A stretch of 64,000 bases of DNA. Source: Nymphaea colorata (lineage: Eukaryota > Streptophyta > Magnoliopsida > Nymphaeales > Nymphaeaceae). Below are positions 24,830 to 36,710 of the stretch, piece after piece (the stretch's first letter is position 1; each line of letters begins with the position of its first letter). The stretch lies in assembly GCF_008831285.2 (NCBI RefSeq), contig NC_045151.1:617544-681543 (forward strand), read 5' to 3'. Under the pieces are notes generated by a model. That model ran no database searches and was not told where the DNA came from. It worked only from the letters and a program-made list of their open reading frames with translations. The translations under genes and the position numbers were made by a program.

Positions 24830-26572
24830 TCTGAAGTCTGACAGTAGCACCAATCTGTTTAGCTGGAACCATTAAAAAGTGTTAGATTCATTAATCAAAT
24901 CTTGAGTACGAAATCGTGGTCTGCATTTCAAATTTGAGCTGCAAAATAAGTGGATTCCCAGTTTAGAAGACGACTAAGATGGTGGTTTTATAAACCGACC
25001 GACGACGTTCTACTTCGAAGAGGTCAACACTCTTCTTTTTTTCCTGTTTCTATTCGTCCGTTTCGTCTCCATCTGAAGTTGGTGAAAACCCACTCTTTCT
25101 TCAGTGACTTTTGCACCTTACGCACACTCAGAGTTCTTTTTCTCTATCTCTCTCCCTCTCTCTCTCTCGCGTTCTTAAAGGGAGGTAGATCGATGACTAC
25201 CAAGATGCAGAAATCTCTCTTTCTCTCCATCTCGCTCTCTCAGAGAGAACGACGGAGAAAAACAACTAAAGAGCAAGGTTCTCTCTCTCTCTCTCTCTAA
25301 AGAAGTGCCTTGTTTCCCTTTCTTTCCGTTCTGAAAATGTAAAGCTTTCCGCATTTGCTTGCATATTTCGGGTATCAGTTTTCTTCTTTTTCCATTCGGT
25401 TGAAAATCGAAATTCTTTGTCGTTCAGATGATGATCCTTTTTTGGGGGTTGGAACTTTCCCGATGACCTCCTAGCTTTCTCGTTTTGGGTAGGTTGTAAA
25501 AGCAAAAGTTCATCGTAATCTTTTGGGTTCCTTCTGCTTCTTAGTCGCTTCCGACGGTTTCTTTCCTGATGCTTCCGGAGAGTTCTCGTGTTTGTTAAAC
25601 TATAGTTTGTCTGTTTAGAACGGAAGGGCTGTGTCAGCGTGTTGGTGGAGGTTTCACGTTTCGAACGTCTCCCGTCGAGCTCCTGAGATATATTTAACAA
25701 TGGTAGACTCTAAATCGATGAATGACTTTCGCAGCAGCTTGGATGATTTCCGCAGAAAACAGTATTTTCAAAATTGTCAATAGGGAGTCACAGGCGTGAG
25801 ACTCTTCATTATAAAAATAAGATGTGTAAATGATATTTTATAAGGTTTTGAAGATTAACTGGCTTGGTTATCTAAGTTAGATTTATAAATAAATGATTTT
25901 GCATTCATGTGTCTTAGATTTATGAAGAACAGTTTAAAACACGAAACATATTACAAAACAAGGATCCTATATCATCCTTTTTGTTTGCGTTTCATGAATT
26001 GCTTTAAAATTCTAGTTTCATCATTGAAATCATAGCAAGCATTGAAATTTTTGTGGTTGCCAGACACTTGCTGGTTGGTTGGTAGTTCATACTTCAATAC
26101 CTTTGGAAAGCCAAGAGTGGCAGAAATTCGATCCGTTTGACGTTTTGATTCTTCAATTGCTCGAAAGTCGAAATTTTTTTGTTGGTGTTTCGGACCTGAA
26201 TAGTTTTTAAATGTTCGCAGCTACTTACATGTCAGATGAGTTGACCTTTCATGGTTAAAGTCAACACTTTTTATCCGTTCTGCATCCCCTTTCTCTGCGT
26301 TTTTTGAAGTATTCAGTTGATGTGCTCTTATTATTTCATTTATTTTCTTGACTTACGAGATGCTTTCATCTTTTCTTTACTGTTTTTAATGTGTTTATGC
26401 TAATGTGCTCCGATTATTTGATTTTGGTGTATATAGGGCAGAGATCATTAGTATTTGATCAGATTCTTTGGGTTTCTATCTACCTACTTATGGCTCAAGT
26501 GGGAAAATGGTGCAGTCAATTTTGGTGATTAAGAATCTTGTGCAGTAACATAAGTAGGATAATCTTAAGAAG
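24830..26572 (+). promoter_or_regulatory. 5' region and presumed 5'-UTR intron of GT61 copy 2
   Basis: Like copy 1 it has (CT)n blocks (about 25145-25170 and 25274-25299) and the short upstream frame (about 25205, MQKSLFLSIS...). A GTAG acceptor lies just before the start codon, followed by CTTAAGAAG, as in copy 1. The matching acceptor supports a shared 5'-UTR intron; the donor is not fixed. Confidence 0.5.
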
Positions 26573-28338
26573 ATGAAGCCTTTGGTGGATCTGCCCTTTC
26601 ACTACTTCAGAGCTAGATGGTTCTCTGCTTCTTGTGTTTGTATGGCTGTGTTCTCACTTACTGCAGTTGTGACTTTCCAGTTAACTGCTTTTAGCGTGAG
26701 CCAATGGTCTGAGTATATATGGAAAGCAGCGTCTCCTGCAAGTCCTAGTGGATTTCAATTACTCAGTTCTCAGACCACTGATGGGAACATTTTACAGCTG
26801 TGTTCTGCTAGACAAAAACGAGCTGGTAAATTTAATCAGTTGGATATCGCAAAATTAGAAGCATTATGTACGCAAGAGCAGTTACTAATTAAGATCAGGA
26901 AGGAATTGAATGAGTTGGATAATGCTTCACTTCAAAGATTTACCAGCAGCCAAAAGATTCTGGACCCACTAACGAGAGGCTTTAGTGAAGGTAAAAATAA
27001 TGAGATGATGAAAAGGATCAATGAATTGCAGCAAATAATCGATGGAATGAGGGAACTTGTCAGAAATTCTGTAACATTTTTGCCTCTAAAGGATATGCGA
27101 TTCCAAAGCAAACCAGAAGCAGGACATACATGGTTCATGAGCAGCTTTGATGAATCGATTGAAGATGGGAATGGCTTCCTGCGCCTCCCTTCGAACGCAT
27201 CTAAACAGAGAATTCTTTGTGTTAAGGGAAGGGATCATTCTGATGGAACTAAAAATGGTTATGGATTAGCATGGAGAGACTACTTGCCGCCAAATTCCAC
27301 TCTGCTTCATGGACTGACTTTTGTTGCAGAAAACTATTGGGACTATGGAAACTTATGGCATGGCTTGATGGCTTTAGGCCCTTTTGTGTTGTGGAATAAT
27401 AACAATGAGTCTGTCATGCCCAAGAGGATTGTGTTGTATCACAAGGGGGAGGTTGTGCATGGAATGGTGTCATGGATTTCTGAAGTGCTACACTCTGTAA
27501 TGGGGTATAAACTGCCCTTAGATATCCTTGATTATGGCAATGGCCCAATTTGCTTTGAGCAGTCGCTGGTGTATCGCCACAGTTTTGGCAGTCTCTCGCA
27601 ACAGAAACGATCTGAAGCATTTGATGTGATCAGATCAAAGGCACGTGCATTCTGTAACATAACAATTGCAACCAACAGAAATGACACTCCAGATTTCAAT
27701 TTTACACTACTGACTAGAGCCGGAGCCAGATCATTTAAAAATGAATCAGTAGTCTCTTCCATCTTCGAGAATGAGTGCAGCAAAATTCGTGGTTGCCAAT
27801 TTCGTAACATCAGAGCAAATGGTTTAAGCTTCTGTGATCAGGTAACCTGTATTATGGTTGCTGCTCATCTTTGCTCCTGTGCTTAGGTTTCTGTCTGTTC
27901 TTCCATTTATTCAAGAGCTAATTCTCCATTGTCTTTGTTATATTGTGCTTATCTTCCGATTTTGTTTCTTTCCAGGTTAGTTTTCTGAGCACCACTCATG
28001 TTTTAGTCACTGTACACGGAGCACAGCTGACAAACATGATTTTTATGCCAAAAGGAAGCCATATAATGGAGATTTTTCCTAAGGGATGGCTGGAGTTTGC
28101 TGGAATTGGACAGTACGTGTTCCACTGGTTGGCTGATTGGGCTGGAATGAAGCATGAAGGCACATGGCGAGACACAGAGGGGCCAGAATGCTTGAGGCCA
28201 GAGAAAGAGAGGTTGGAATGCTTCTCTATCTACAAAAATGGGCAGGTTGGATACAACCAAACTGCCCTTTCAAGATGGTCCGCCGATGTGCTTAAAAAGG
28301 CGAGCAGCTCCATCTCTGCTGCTAGTGACACTTCTTGA
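26573..28338 (+). CDS. glycosyltransferase family 61 (DUF563) protein, copy 2
   Basis: Two exons, 26573-27841 and 27976-28338, separated by a 134-nt phase-0 GT-AG intron. Both exon lengths equal those of copy 1 (1269 and 363 nt), so the protein is again 543 aa. The topology is the same: basic cytosolic tip, one membrane span near residues 17-40, stem, then the GT61 domain with YWDYGNLWHGLMALGPFVLW, ICFEQSLV, TLLTRAG and HGAQLTN (437-443). Differences from copy 1 are scattered and conservative and leave the frame open, so both copies look functional. The stem region is visibly more divergent than the catalytic part. The sugar donor and acceptor are unknown. Confidence 0.88.
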
Positions 28339-28487
28339 TAGTAGAGAAACACGAGAGAGAGCAATGTATATGTAGTTACTAATTAAATCTTACAGTGTAA
28401 CTAATTCTACAGATACAAGTACTCAATACTTTTTTTTTTTTTTGGTGGTTAACATGAATATTAGAATTGTATAAGCTGATTTCAACC

Positions 28488-28753
28488 GTTGGGTGAGCAA
28501 GAGGGTCAATCGAGCGAGAGGGTCAATCCCATCGCTCAAAGGACCCCCATTCCCCCTGCCTCTGGGGTCCTGAGTTGCGTCGATGTCAGTGATAGAACGT
28601 GACACCCTTCAACTTGGATGTCGCGTCCTACCGTCTTAAGACACAAGAGCATAACGCTCACGAGAATCAAACTAGCTCACGGGAATCAAACTAGAGACCT
28701 GTCTTTTACAAGTCTCTAGCCCGACCAAACCAGCTACGGTATGCCTCTTGAGC
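28488..28753 (-). mobile_element. SINE-like insertion 3' of GT61 copy 2
   Basis: About 266 bp, bounded by near-identical 15-bp direct repeats (AAGCTGATTTCAACC at 28473-28487; AAACTGATTTCAACC at 28754-28768). The corresponding place 3' of copy 1 has one uninterrupted copy (near 20493-20508). On the minus strand a tRNA-like promoter is visible: an A-box-like TAGCTGGTTTGGTCGGGC (28719-28736) and a B-box-like GTTTGATTCCC (28681-28691). A T-run at about 28430-28443 lies outside the repeats. The exact 3' end of the element is uncertain. Confidence 0.6.
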
Positions 28754-28950
28754 AAACTGATTTCAACCATCAATTATCAAATAACAAGATTGAGACAAAT
28801 AAAAAAATTGCATTTTCAATGGAAATGAATGATTTGAGGACGTTCATGTCTAGTTCTGGTAATCTGTGCAGCTGTTAAATTTTGACAACTGATCTTGATT
28901 CGTAATTATTTGCTTGAATCTAACGAACAATAAATACAAAGTGCTTAAAA

Positions 28951-29798
28951 GGCAAAATACACAACATTACCGTTTTACAACACTGATTGAGCCTTATAGT
29001 TGCATCTAAGAGGAAGCACAATAGGGAGGAGCTTCTTTTGATCTTGTTGCCGGTGCTCTTGTTGTAATTAGGACTTGCGTAAAGGCAGGTATGTATGTCT
29101 CTGGAATGGGGGATATAAAAGGATCAAATTCGGATGATTCCAGTGCGTTAGAATTTGGATACAGTTCAATCTATGAAGCAAAAATTGCCGAAATCGGAAA
29201 AGTACCAAATCTGAACTGTTTGTGTTCTGTTTATTTCACTTACGCATTTACACTTTGAAGGAGTTCATCAACACACCCCTTTTTTCCTCTGAAATCTCTC
29301 TCGCTTGCTAGCTTGAAACTTCTCAACAAGTTCGAAAAAAGGCTTATGGTGTAGGTCTCTGTTATGGAGCAGCTCTCGCTTCTCTTTTAATCATTTAATT
29401 GGTTAACTTGTTTCCGTGACAGACCATGCCAATATGTTGCAGCACTTCCAAATTTTTAATGGTCTGAGATTCAGATTCTTTCCGTGCATGTATCAGCATT
29501 GCAATCTTGTTTCTAATTATTGATACGCAATATCTTGTTTTCATAGTTTCATTAGATTTTATTCTTAATATCTAATTTTTCAGCTTAAAAATACTCTATA
29601 AAAATTTATTGCTTAACTGACTCGTCACCAAGTCAACTCCCTTACCTTGTAACCCGCTTGTCAGCTGATCCATGTCCAATTCCTGAGTTTGCCAACTGTG
29701 CTAGAAACTTCAATTATACAATATGTGAATTTATTGTTGATTATTATAAGTACTTCAAATGGAGAATGATACCCACAAATAATGAGTATGAAACTATT
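28951..29798. other. intergenic, no gene recognised
   Basis: AT-rich sequence between the GT61 unit and the 29.8-kb repeat. No motif was recognised. Confidence 0.4.
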
Positions 29799-30000
29799 GG
29801 AGATACTTTACTGTGGATCATTGGTACCGCAGCAAGAACCCATGTTACTTGTGATGATCTTTCATACTCGAGATACTTCAGTGAGGATAAGTGGTACTGC
29901 AGTAAGACCCATTGTGATGATTTTTCATACTCGGAGATACTTTATTGAGGATCAATGGTACTGCAGCAAGAAACCATATGGTACTTGTGATGATCCTGTT
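29799..30000. repeat. three degenerate tandem repeats of about 63-71 bp
   Basis: Units start with GGAGATACTT or GAGATACTTC at 29799, 29870 and 29933. Each continues through a (G)GATCATTGGTAC-like stretch and GCAGCAAGAACCCAT to TGTGATGAT and a TTCATACTC-type end. Unit lengths (71, 63 and 68) are not all multiples of three, so the open frame crossing them (29658-29948) is probably not a gene. Nature unknown. Confidence 0.7.
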
Positions 30001-30421
30001 GAATTAGATGGCTCATCACTCGCTGCATTATGTGGACATTCTTATCTAACAGAGCTTTGTAACTTCTTTACACGCCTTATTTTTTCACTCCCAATATGAT
30101 ATTGCTGCCTCTTTAGAATCATTACAAACTAGAGAACCCGAATCAAAATCTGATATAACTACTTTAGGTATTGCATATATAGTTGGTATATCTAGTTCTT
30201 AACCAGTGTCAGTTGCTACAATTTATGCATACGTTATAATCTTTTTTCTCTGTTCACATAACTTGGCGTATCACTATCCAGTGGACCAGTGGTAGCAGGG
30301 CCGAGAACAACATAATATCAGACTCAGCTTATAATTGCAAATAATTTGGAACTAATTGTAAGGTTTATTTTAACCTATAGATCATAACTTGCCGGTGTGA
30401 TATAAAATAGAATGTATGTGT

Positions 30422-30461
<40 letters not shown>

Positions 30462-30800
30462 TCCATTTACTTGGAGCCCAAAATGAAAATAACTACCAAA
30501 TGTAAAATTTATCTTACAAGGCAAAAGTATGTACTTCAAAATGGATTTTGAGGAAGGTGAAAAAAGAAAAGAAAAGAATTGCAAAATTCCATTCGCGGAT
30601 CCATTTACCTCTTTGCCATGTTGTCGAGACTTTCAGTGCATCCTGGTTCAGACCAGATGTCCCGTGAAGGTCTGACCCGTTGACACCCCCAGCTCAGTCC
30701 CCCATTGTCTACTGCTCAAGGATGCCCACGAACTAGGAATTCGGAGCCGTCTTCCCTGGCCTGTGCTTGGTTGGCATCTCTCCTGCTTACGGAGTCTCGA
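30001..30800. other. 5' flank of the GUF1 gene
   Basis: Includes a (TA)n tract at 30425-30457. The immediate upstream part (about 30.6-30.8 kb) is more GC-rich and probably contains the promoter and 5' UTR. No ATG in the GUF1 frame lies between 30705 and 30801. Confidence 0.5.
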
Positions 30801-33800
30801 ATGGGTGTTGTCAATCGAGCTGTGAAGACGCTACATCCTCGCGGAATTTCTTCGTTCCTGTCTGGTTTCTCTTTGTCTCGCCCTCTTTCCTCCATTTCTC
30901 GAGGAATCAGAGCGACCATCAATGGTTTAGGATTTTCCAATTCATTTTGCTCTCAATCTCGCCATGTTGACAAAGACAATGGCATAGATGTGACCGGGTT
31001 TCCGCCGGAACGGATCCGGAATTTCTCTATAATCGCCCACGTCGATCACGGGAAATCGACTCTGGCGGATCGGTTGCTGGAACTGACGGGGACCATCAAG
31101 AAGGGTCATGGGCAACCTCAGTACCTCGACAAACTGCAGGTATTTCCCTCACTGAGTCTGAAGTTCTTTGGAAAAAATGTGGCCTTGTGAGTTTGGTCGC
31201 GAGTAGGGGATATGGGTTTTGGCGTGCTGTTACATAGCTATGGTGGTCATATGCGAGGCATGACTGCTGATTGACCACTGTATGGTAATTCGGTGAGTGT
31301 TTCTTGTTGGTGGGCGTCCCTTATTTTTGTCTTATAACACAAGTTCATGAGTTTATGTAAATAAGAGTTTGCCTCGTTCTTTGCGTTTTTCTATCTCCTA
31401 CGGGTCAGAAATTTGGATGTATTTCTACTAACCTAGTTTTGATGATAAGTAATTCTATTAGTAGTCGTGACAATGTGTAAATTGCGCATTCAGGAGGCTG
31501 AAACATTCGAAAGCAACTTCCTGGCAAATGTATGTTTATGATTGCTGTCGGAAAATATTACCTACTATAAGAAAGTGTGCATCACCGTTCTTCGTAGTGC
31601 GACGCTGATTATTTTCCAATGTGAAAAAGATCTTGCTTCATTTACCCACTTGTTTCTTTGGTTGTCATTCCACGTTCTCTTTTCTAATTCGTGTCTTAGG
31701 AAAGTCTTTTGGTCAATGTACAAAAGAAATGGGAATTTTCCTGTTTGATTGTGAAGGCTGTCTTCAGAAGTTAAAATAACTCTCTGTTACTGCAATCTTG
31801 TTTCCTCATTCCATGTTGAATTTAGAGGAAACATTGGCTAAAGTAGTACTCTTTTGTGTTATTAGGTTGAGAGAGAAAGGGGGATAACAGTTAAGGCTCA
31901 GACTGCAACTATGTTTTATAGATATGATGGCCATGATTCTGAACGCTCTAGAAATACTGAGGTGCCTACTTTCTTACTTAACCTTATCGATACACCTGGT
32001 CATGTAGATTTCAGCTATGAAGTATCAAGGTCTCTTGCTGCCTGCCAAGGTGCTCTTTTGGTAGTTGATGCGGCCCAAGGTGTCCAAGCACAGACTGTTG
32101 CTAACTTTTACCTTGCTTTTGAATCAAATCTGACAATCATCCCTGTAATAAACAAGATTGATCAGCCTACTGCTGAACCTGATCGTGTTAAGGCTCAGTT
32201 AAAATCCTTATTTGATCTTGATCCAAAGGATGCTCTCTTGACTTCTGCTAAAACTGGTGAAGGTCTTGTACATCTGCTTCCTGCAGTCATAGAACGGATA
32301 CCACACCCACAAGGGAAGACTGAATCACCTCTTCGGATGCTTCTATTAGATTCCTATTATGATGAATATAAAGGAGTTATCTGCCACGTTGCCATAGTTG
32401 ATGGTACGCTTAAAAAAGGGGAGAAGATCGCATCAGCTGCAACAGGACAAGTTTATGATGCTCTCGATGTTGGGATTATGCATCCAGAACTCACACCAAC
32501 AGGAATCCTTTTGACTGGTCAAGTGGGTTATCTTGTTAGTGGCATGCGTACAACCAAAGAAGCTCGTGTCGGTGACACACTTTTCCATGCACGAAGTGTT
32601 GTTCAGCCACTTCCTGGTATACAAAAGAATTTGTCCTTGATTAATCTTTTTTCTTTATATTTATAGATGTGGTTCTTACCTTGTTCAAGTGACCTTCATA
32701 TACCATCTTCTGCCATTGCTTTTCAAATTTTTGAAGTATACAAAATCTTTGATTCACCACTTCAAGTATGTTTTCTTATGTTTCTTGAATCACACAATCG
32801 AATTGACACAAGTTGCTATTCTAGGTTTCAAGCCCGCAAAACACATGGTCTTCGCTGGCCTTTATCCTGCTGATGGATCTGATTTTGATGCTCTTAATCA
32901 TGCTATAGAAAGACTTACATGCAATGATGCTAGTGTTTCTGTGACTAAGGAGAGTAGTACAGCACTTGGCCTTGGTTTCAGGTACATTTCACTGATTTCA
33001 TTGATAGAATTACAGTTTATATTTTGATATGAAGTATTGAAGATGTCTATTTTTGTATCAGCTCTAAGATCTGACAAATTTTATTTATTTTTTTTCATAT
33101 GTTTTTTGTTTGAATGCAGATGTGGTTTCTTAGGGTTGCTTCATATGGATGTGTTCCATCAACGGCTTGACCAGGTACAGTTTCCTTGACCTTTTTCTGT
33201 TATATGTTCTGAAGTTGCACATACTAATAGTAATAGATACTCACTCCTATCATCATGCGATGTTACGTGCACTGGGTGTGTTAGCCACTGATAACACGAA
33301 CACCCCTGACAAGAAGAACCCAAAAATGCACACACACCTTTCCCTAATCCCCGATAGGGTCTTCCCTTCCCAGAAAGGTAAAACGCTCAATATTCTTCGT
33401 TTCCCTCAACCAAGGTCCTTCGACCTTATTTATAAGCACTATTGATCAGCCCCATGAGGATCCAATCCATTTTATACGCCGTGCCTAACAGGGTGAACTA
33501 TGCATTTTACTAGTCTCTGCTAGACCTTTTAGTTTTAGGGCCTTCAACAAGCTGTGTCCGACTTCTGATTTTGACAATTTAGGTTTTAGTGAAGATACAT
33601 GGCTTGAAGATTAATTTGCAGGGATAAACAAATTTCTTTCATGTTAAATTGAATTATCTGGATGGATATGTGCCACTATCATAAACAAGTATCTTGTTAA
33701 ATCACCACAAATATTATCCTCTTTCATATCCACAAAGTGAAAGGAGCAAACTTTAGCTTAACATGTGTTACTTGAAATGTTTTGCAAGTTTAAGAATTTT

Positions 33801-36710
33801 AGTTATTATTTTTTTCCCGTTTTTATATGGAACTTATGTGTGAACTCCTTTCAGGAGTATGGGGCACAAGTTATATCAACTATTCCTACAGTGCCTTATA
33901 TTTTTGAATACTCTGATCGGAGGTACCAATTCTAGCACTAGAAGCTCTCATGTTGAAGTATTTTTCTTTGGTCTAACAATTTATGTGGCATTTCTCAGCA
34001 AAATTCATGTTCAAAATCCTGCTATGTTGCCATCAAACCCTGGGAAACGTGTAGAAACCTGTTGGGAACCCTCAGTAATTGCTACGATCATTATCCCCAG
34101 CGAGTAAGCCCCAATGCAAAATGGATGTAATAGTTTTTTTTCTCTCTTCTTGTTCATTTACATCATGCATGTTCAGATATGTTGGACCTGTCATTACCTT
34201 ATGCTCTGAGAGGAGGGGACAACAACTTGAGTACTCATTTATTGATAGGTGAAGTATCATAGTGCAAAAAGTGTATATTTTTTTTCAAGTGAAGGATAAA
34301 AATCATTCTTCCTTCCCACTTTGTGCAGCCAAAGGGTTTTTATGAAATATCGGCTTCCGCTAAGGGAGATTGTTGTCGACTTCTACAATGAATTGAAGAG
34401 TATTACATCTGGATATGCCTCGTTTGATTATGAGGAGGCTGAGTAAGTGTTGGAATTTCTTTTGTCAGACCCATCTAGTTTAGAACTTTTAGATCTTGTG
34501 GGAATTTTGACAAATAGACAGACATCTAATGGCTTTCCAGCTTTCTATGACTGTCTGGTACTGCATACTGATACCTCAAACTGCCCTTATTACATACTCA
34601 TGTTGAAGTGCATCTACATAGGAGCTATGTAAAATATATCTCGTTTGTCCCTTATAGCTCATTCTTTTATGAGTTATTATGGAATAGTGTGAACTTCTTC
34701 TCTGCAGTTGGACATAGCTACAAGTGGTGAATAGTATAGGTTTCCATGTTACTTGTTCAGTTTTAAGTCTTGATGCACTACTACAAATTTTTTTTCTGTT
34801 CTTTGTGTTAAAAATCTTTTTTTTTAATGATCCATTCATGAACAGATATCAAGCCGCTGATTTAGTGAAGCTTGACATTCTTCTGAATGGGCAACCAGTT
34901 GATGCTATGGCAACTATTGTCCACAATCTGAAGGCACAGCGAGTCGGTCGTGAACTGGTGGAAAAGCTCAAGAAGTTTATAGACAGGTCTATCATTATCT
35001 AGGAATGTTAAGTATTTCAGTTGTTTGGTTGTTCCTTATAGTGCTTTAAAGTTTAAACTAAACACAGATGCATCTTTGTAGGCAAATGTTTGAGATAACC
35101 ATACAAGCTGCTATTGGGTCAAAAGTTATTGCAAGAGAGACGTAAGTTACTTCTTTGTTTGATTTTCTCAGTAGAAATTAGAAAATATGTTGTTCTTATG
35201 TTTCCATTTTCTTTTGAAACTTTTGTTTGGGGTGCACTCGTAATGTCTTTTGCTACTTTATTTAGACAGGAACGTGGTAGAAAGATGTAATAATACATGT
35301 GTATGTCATACGTAATAATACATGTGAATGTCTGTCTCTATATGCCGAGAAAACAAAAAATGCAGTTGTTTCCTAACAATCAGTGTGCTCCTGCTGCAAT
35401 CTAGAGAAAAACCAATGGGTTATTCTGATGGCTGCATTCTGGAGTTAGTTTAATTTTGTTGAGTTAGAGAAGGTCCAGATCCAACAGTGGGCCCAGCACT
35501 AGTTTAATTTCTGTGTTACTATTGCAATGGCTTGTATGAAGCATATGCTGTTATCCACATTATATCTTGGTGTATGAGCTTAGGAACTGATATAGAAACT
35601 TACTATCACATTAGGTAGACCAATAATTCTAAGATATTAACTAGTGTAAGAGGAAATGAAAGGGTTCATGTGACTACCTTTTTAATGAAAGAGCTACTTG
35701 ACTGTGTTAAAACGTGTATAAGGTTTGGGTCATGATGTCTGGATCTGGATCCAGATTCATACGTCATATTAGGTGTTTCCTTTTTAATGTTATGTTTTCT
35801 CATTAATGGCATGGCTGTAATATTCTTTTTTTTAATAGGACTTGTTAGTCCATGGTGTAAATTTGTAAAAGATCGATTTTATAATATAATCTTAGGGTTC
35901 AGCAGACAGATACTGCTGCTGCCGTCCCTATCCTTTGGCACTTCTCTTCTCCTTCTTTCTTGTTTTTCTGTGCATAAGTCTTTGGTGGATGACAAAGTAA
36001 TCTGATATTTCAAAATCTTAGAGACTGCATATTGAAAACGTTGCTTTCATTTGAACAATGTTGACATCGTTTAACTTGATCTCATTCTTCAGTCCAAAGA
36101 AGGTTGTTGACCAATCATCTGATGATGGCAATCTCCATATTATAAAGGGACACTTTTAAGTCACACTATGTCTCGTCAACACAGTGAAAAATCCTTTAGC
36201 TGTACTGCTTTCTTGCCTTGACACGTATTAACTTCTTTCATAACAATGCAGTGAACCTACAGATGTTGGACACACTCTAAGTATCACTAAGCTCATTTCA
36301 GAAAATCACATTGCTGGAGATTATGACCTGTATCACAAGTTTGTACTTTCACCTAGATTTAGAGCTTGTGCTTGTTATTTGCATGCAAAAAATCTGTACC
36401 AGTCAAGACATACCATATAAATCATTTGTGTTACACATTAGTTGTTAATATTTTGAAATGTAAAGTTTGTAACTGCTATTTGAACTGTTTGTTTTGGATT
36501 TGGTACCTCCATAAGTGTTTGTCTAATTCATTATGTATCTCCAGTATTTCAGCAATGAGGAAGAATGTGCTTGCAAAATGCTATGGCGGGGATGTTACCC
36601 GAAAGAGGAAGCTGCTAGAGAAGCAGAAGGAAGGGAAGAAAAGAATGAAACGAGTTGGCTCAGTCGATATACCACAGGAGGCTTTTCATGAACTATTGAA
36701 GGTCTCATGA
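30801..36710 (+). CDS. GUF1: translation factor GUF1/LepA (EF4), mitochondrial type
   Basis: Ribosome-associated GTPase. Eleven exons give 675 aa: 30801-31139, 31866-32616, 32825-32981, 33120-33174, 33855-33922, 33999-34103, 34177-34248, 34329-34442, 34846-34986, 35082-35141 and 36545-36710. All are GT-AG and phase-consistent. The first about 55 residues are rich in Arg and Ser and poor in acidic residues, as in mitochondrial presequences. GTPase motifs are AHVDHGKST (79-87), ERERGIT (115-121), DTPGH (155-159), NKID (209-212) and SAK (240-242). Then come the EF-G-like domains and the LepA-specific C-terminus ([20 protein letters not shown]). The order and wording match the mitochondrial GUF1 branch ([19 protein letters not shown]) better than chloroplast LEPA, from memory. 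Family members promote accurate organellar translation under stress. Length is close to the usual about 660 aa. Confidence 0.93.
33279..33490 (-). mobile_element. solo LTR in GUF1 intron 4
   Basis: A 212-bp sequence begins TGTTAGCC and ends GCCTAACA, with the canonical TG...CA termini and inverted TGTTAG/CTAACA ends. It is flanked on both sides by the perfect 5-bp target duplication GGGTG (33274-33278 and 33491-33495). On the minus strand a TATA-like CTTATAAATA lies about 55 bp from the start, which suggests minus orientation. No internal region is present, as expected after LTR-LTR recombination. It lies within the intron at 33175-33854 and does not touch splice sites. Confidence 0.88.

Larger units (their letters stand above)
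22976..28950 (+). repeat. segmental tandem duplication, unit 2
   Basis: Second copy of the unit at 14320-20720, in the same orientation. It has its own insertions: a (GA)n tract at 23829-23867, a fragment starting CAGGGGCAGAGCTAG at 23566, a (TA)n tract at about 24359-24389, and the SINE-like insert at 28488-28753. Its presumed 5'-UTR intron is about 1.5 kb shorter than that of unit 1. Confidence 0.8.

Noticed and set aside
29658-30099. Cys- and Asp-containing frames of about 100 residues as a possible small secreted peptide gene
   Set aside because: The repeat units differ in length by non-multiples of three and stops interrupt the frames. There is no signal peptide and no known motif.
30705-30800. 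N-terminal extension of GUF1
   Set aside because: The upstream frame starts at TTG, not ATG. The first ATG in frame is 30801, and the presequence-like N-terminus begins there.
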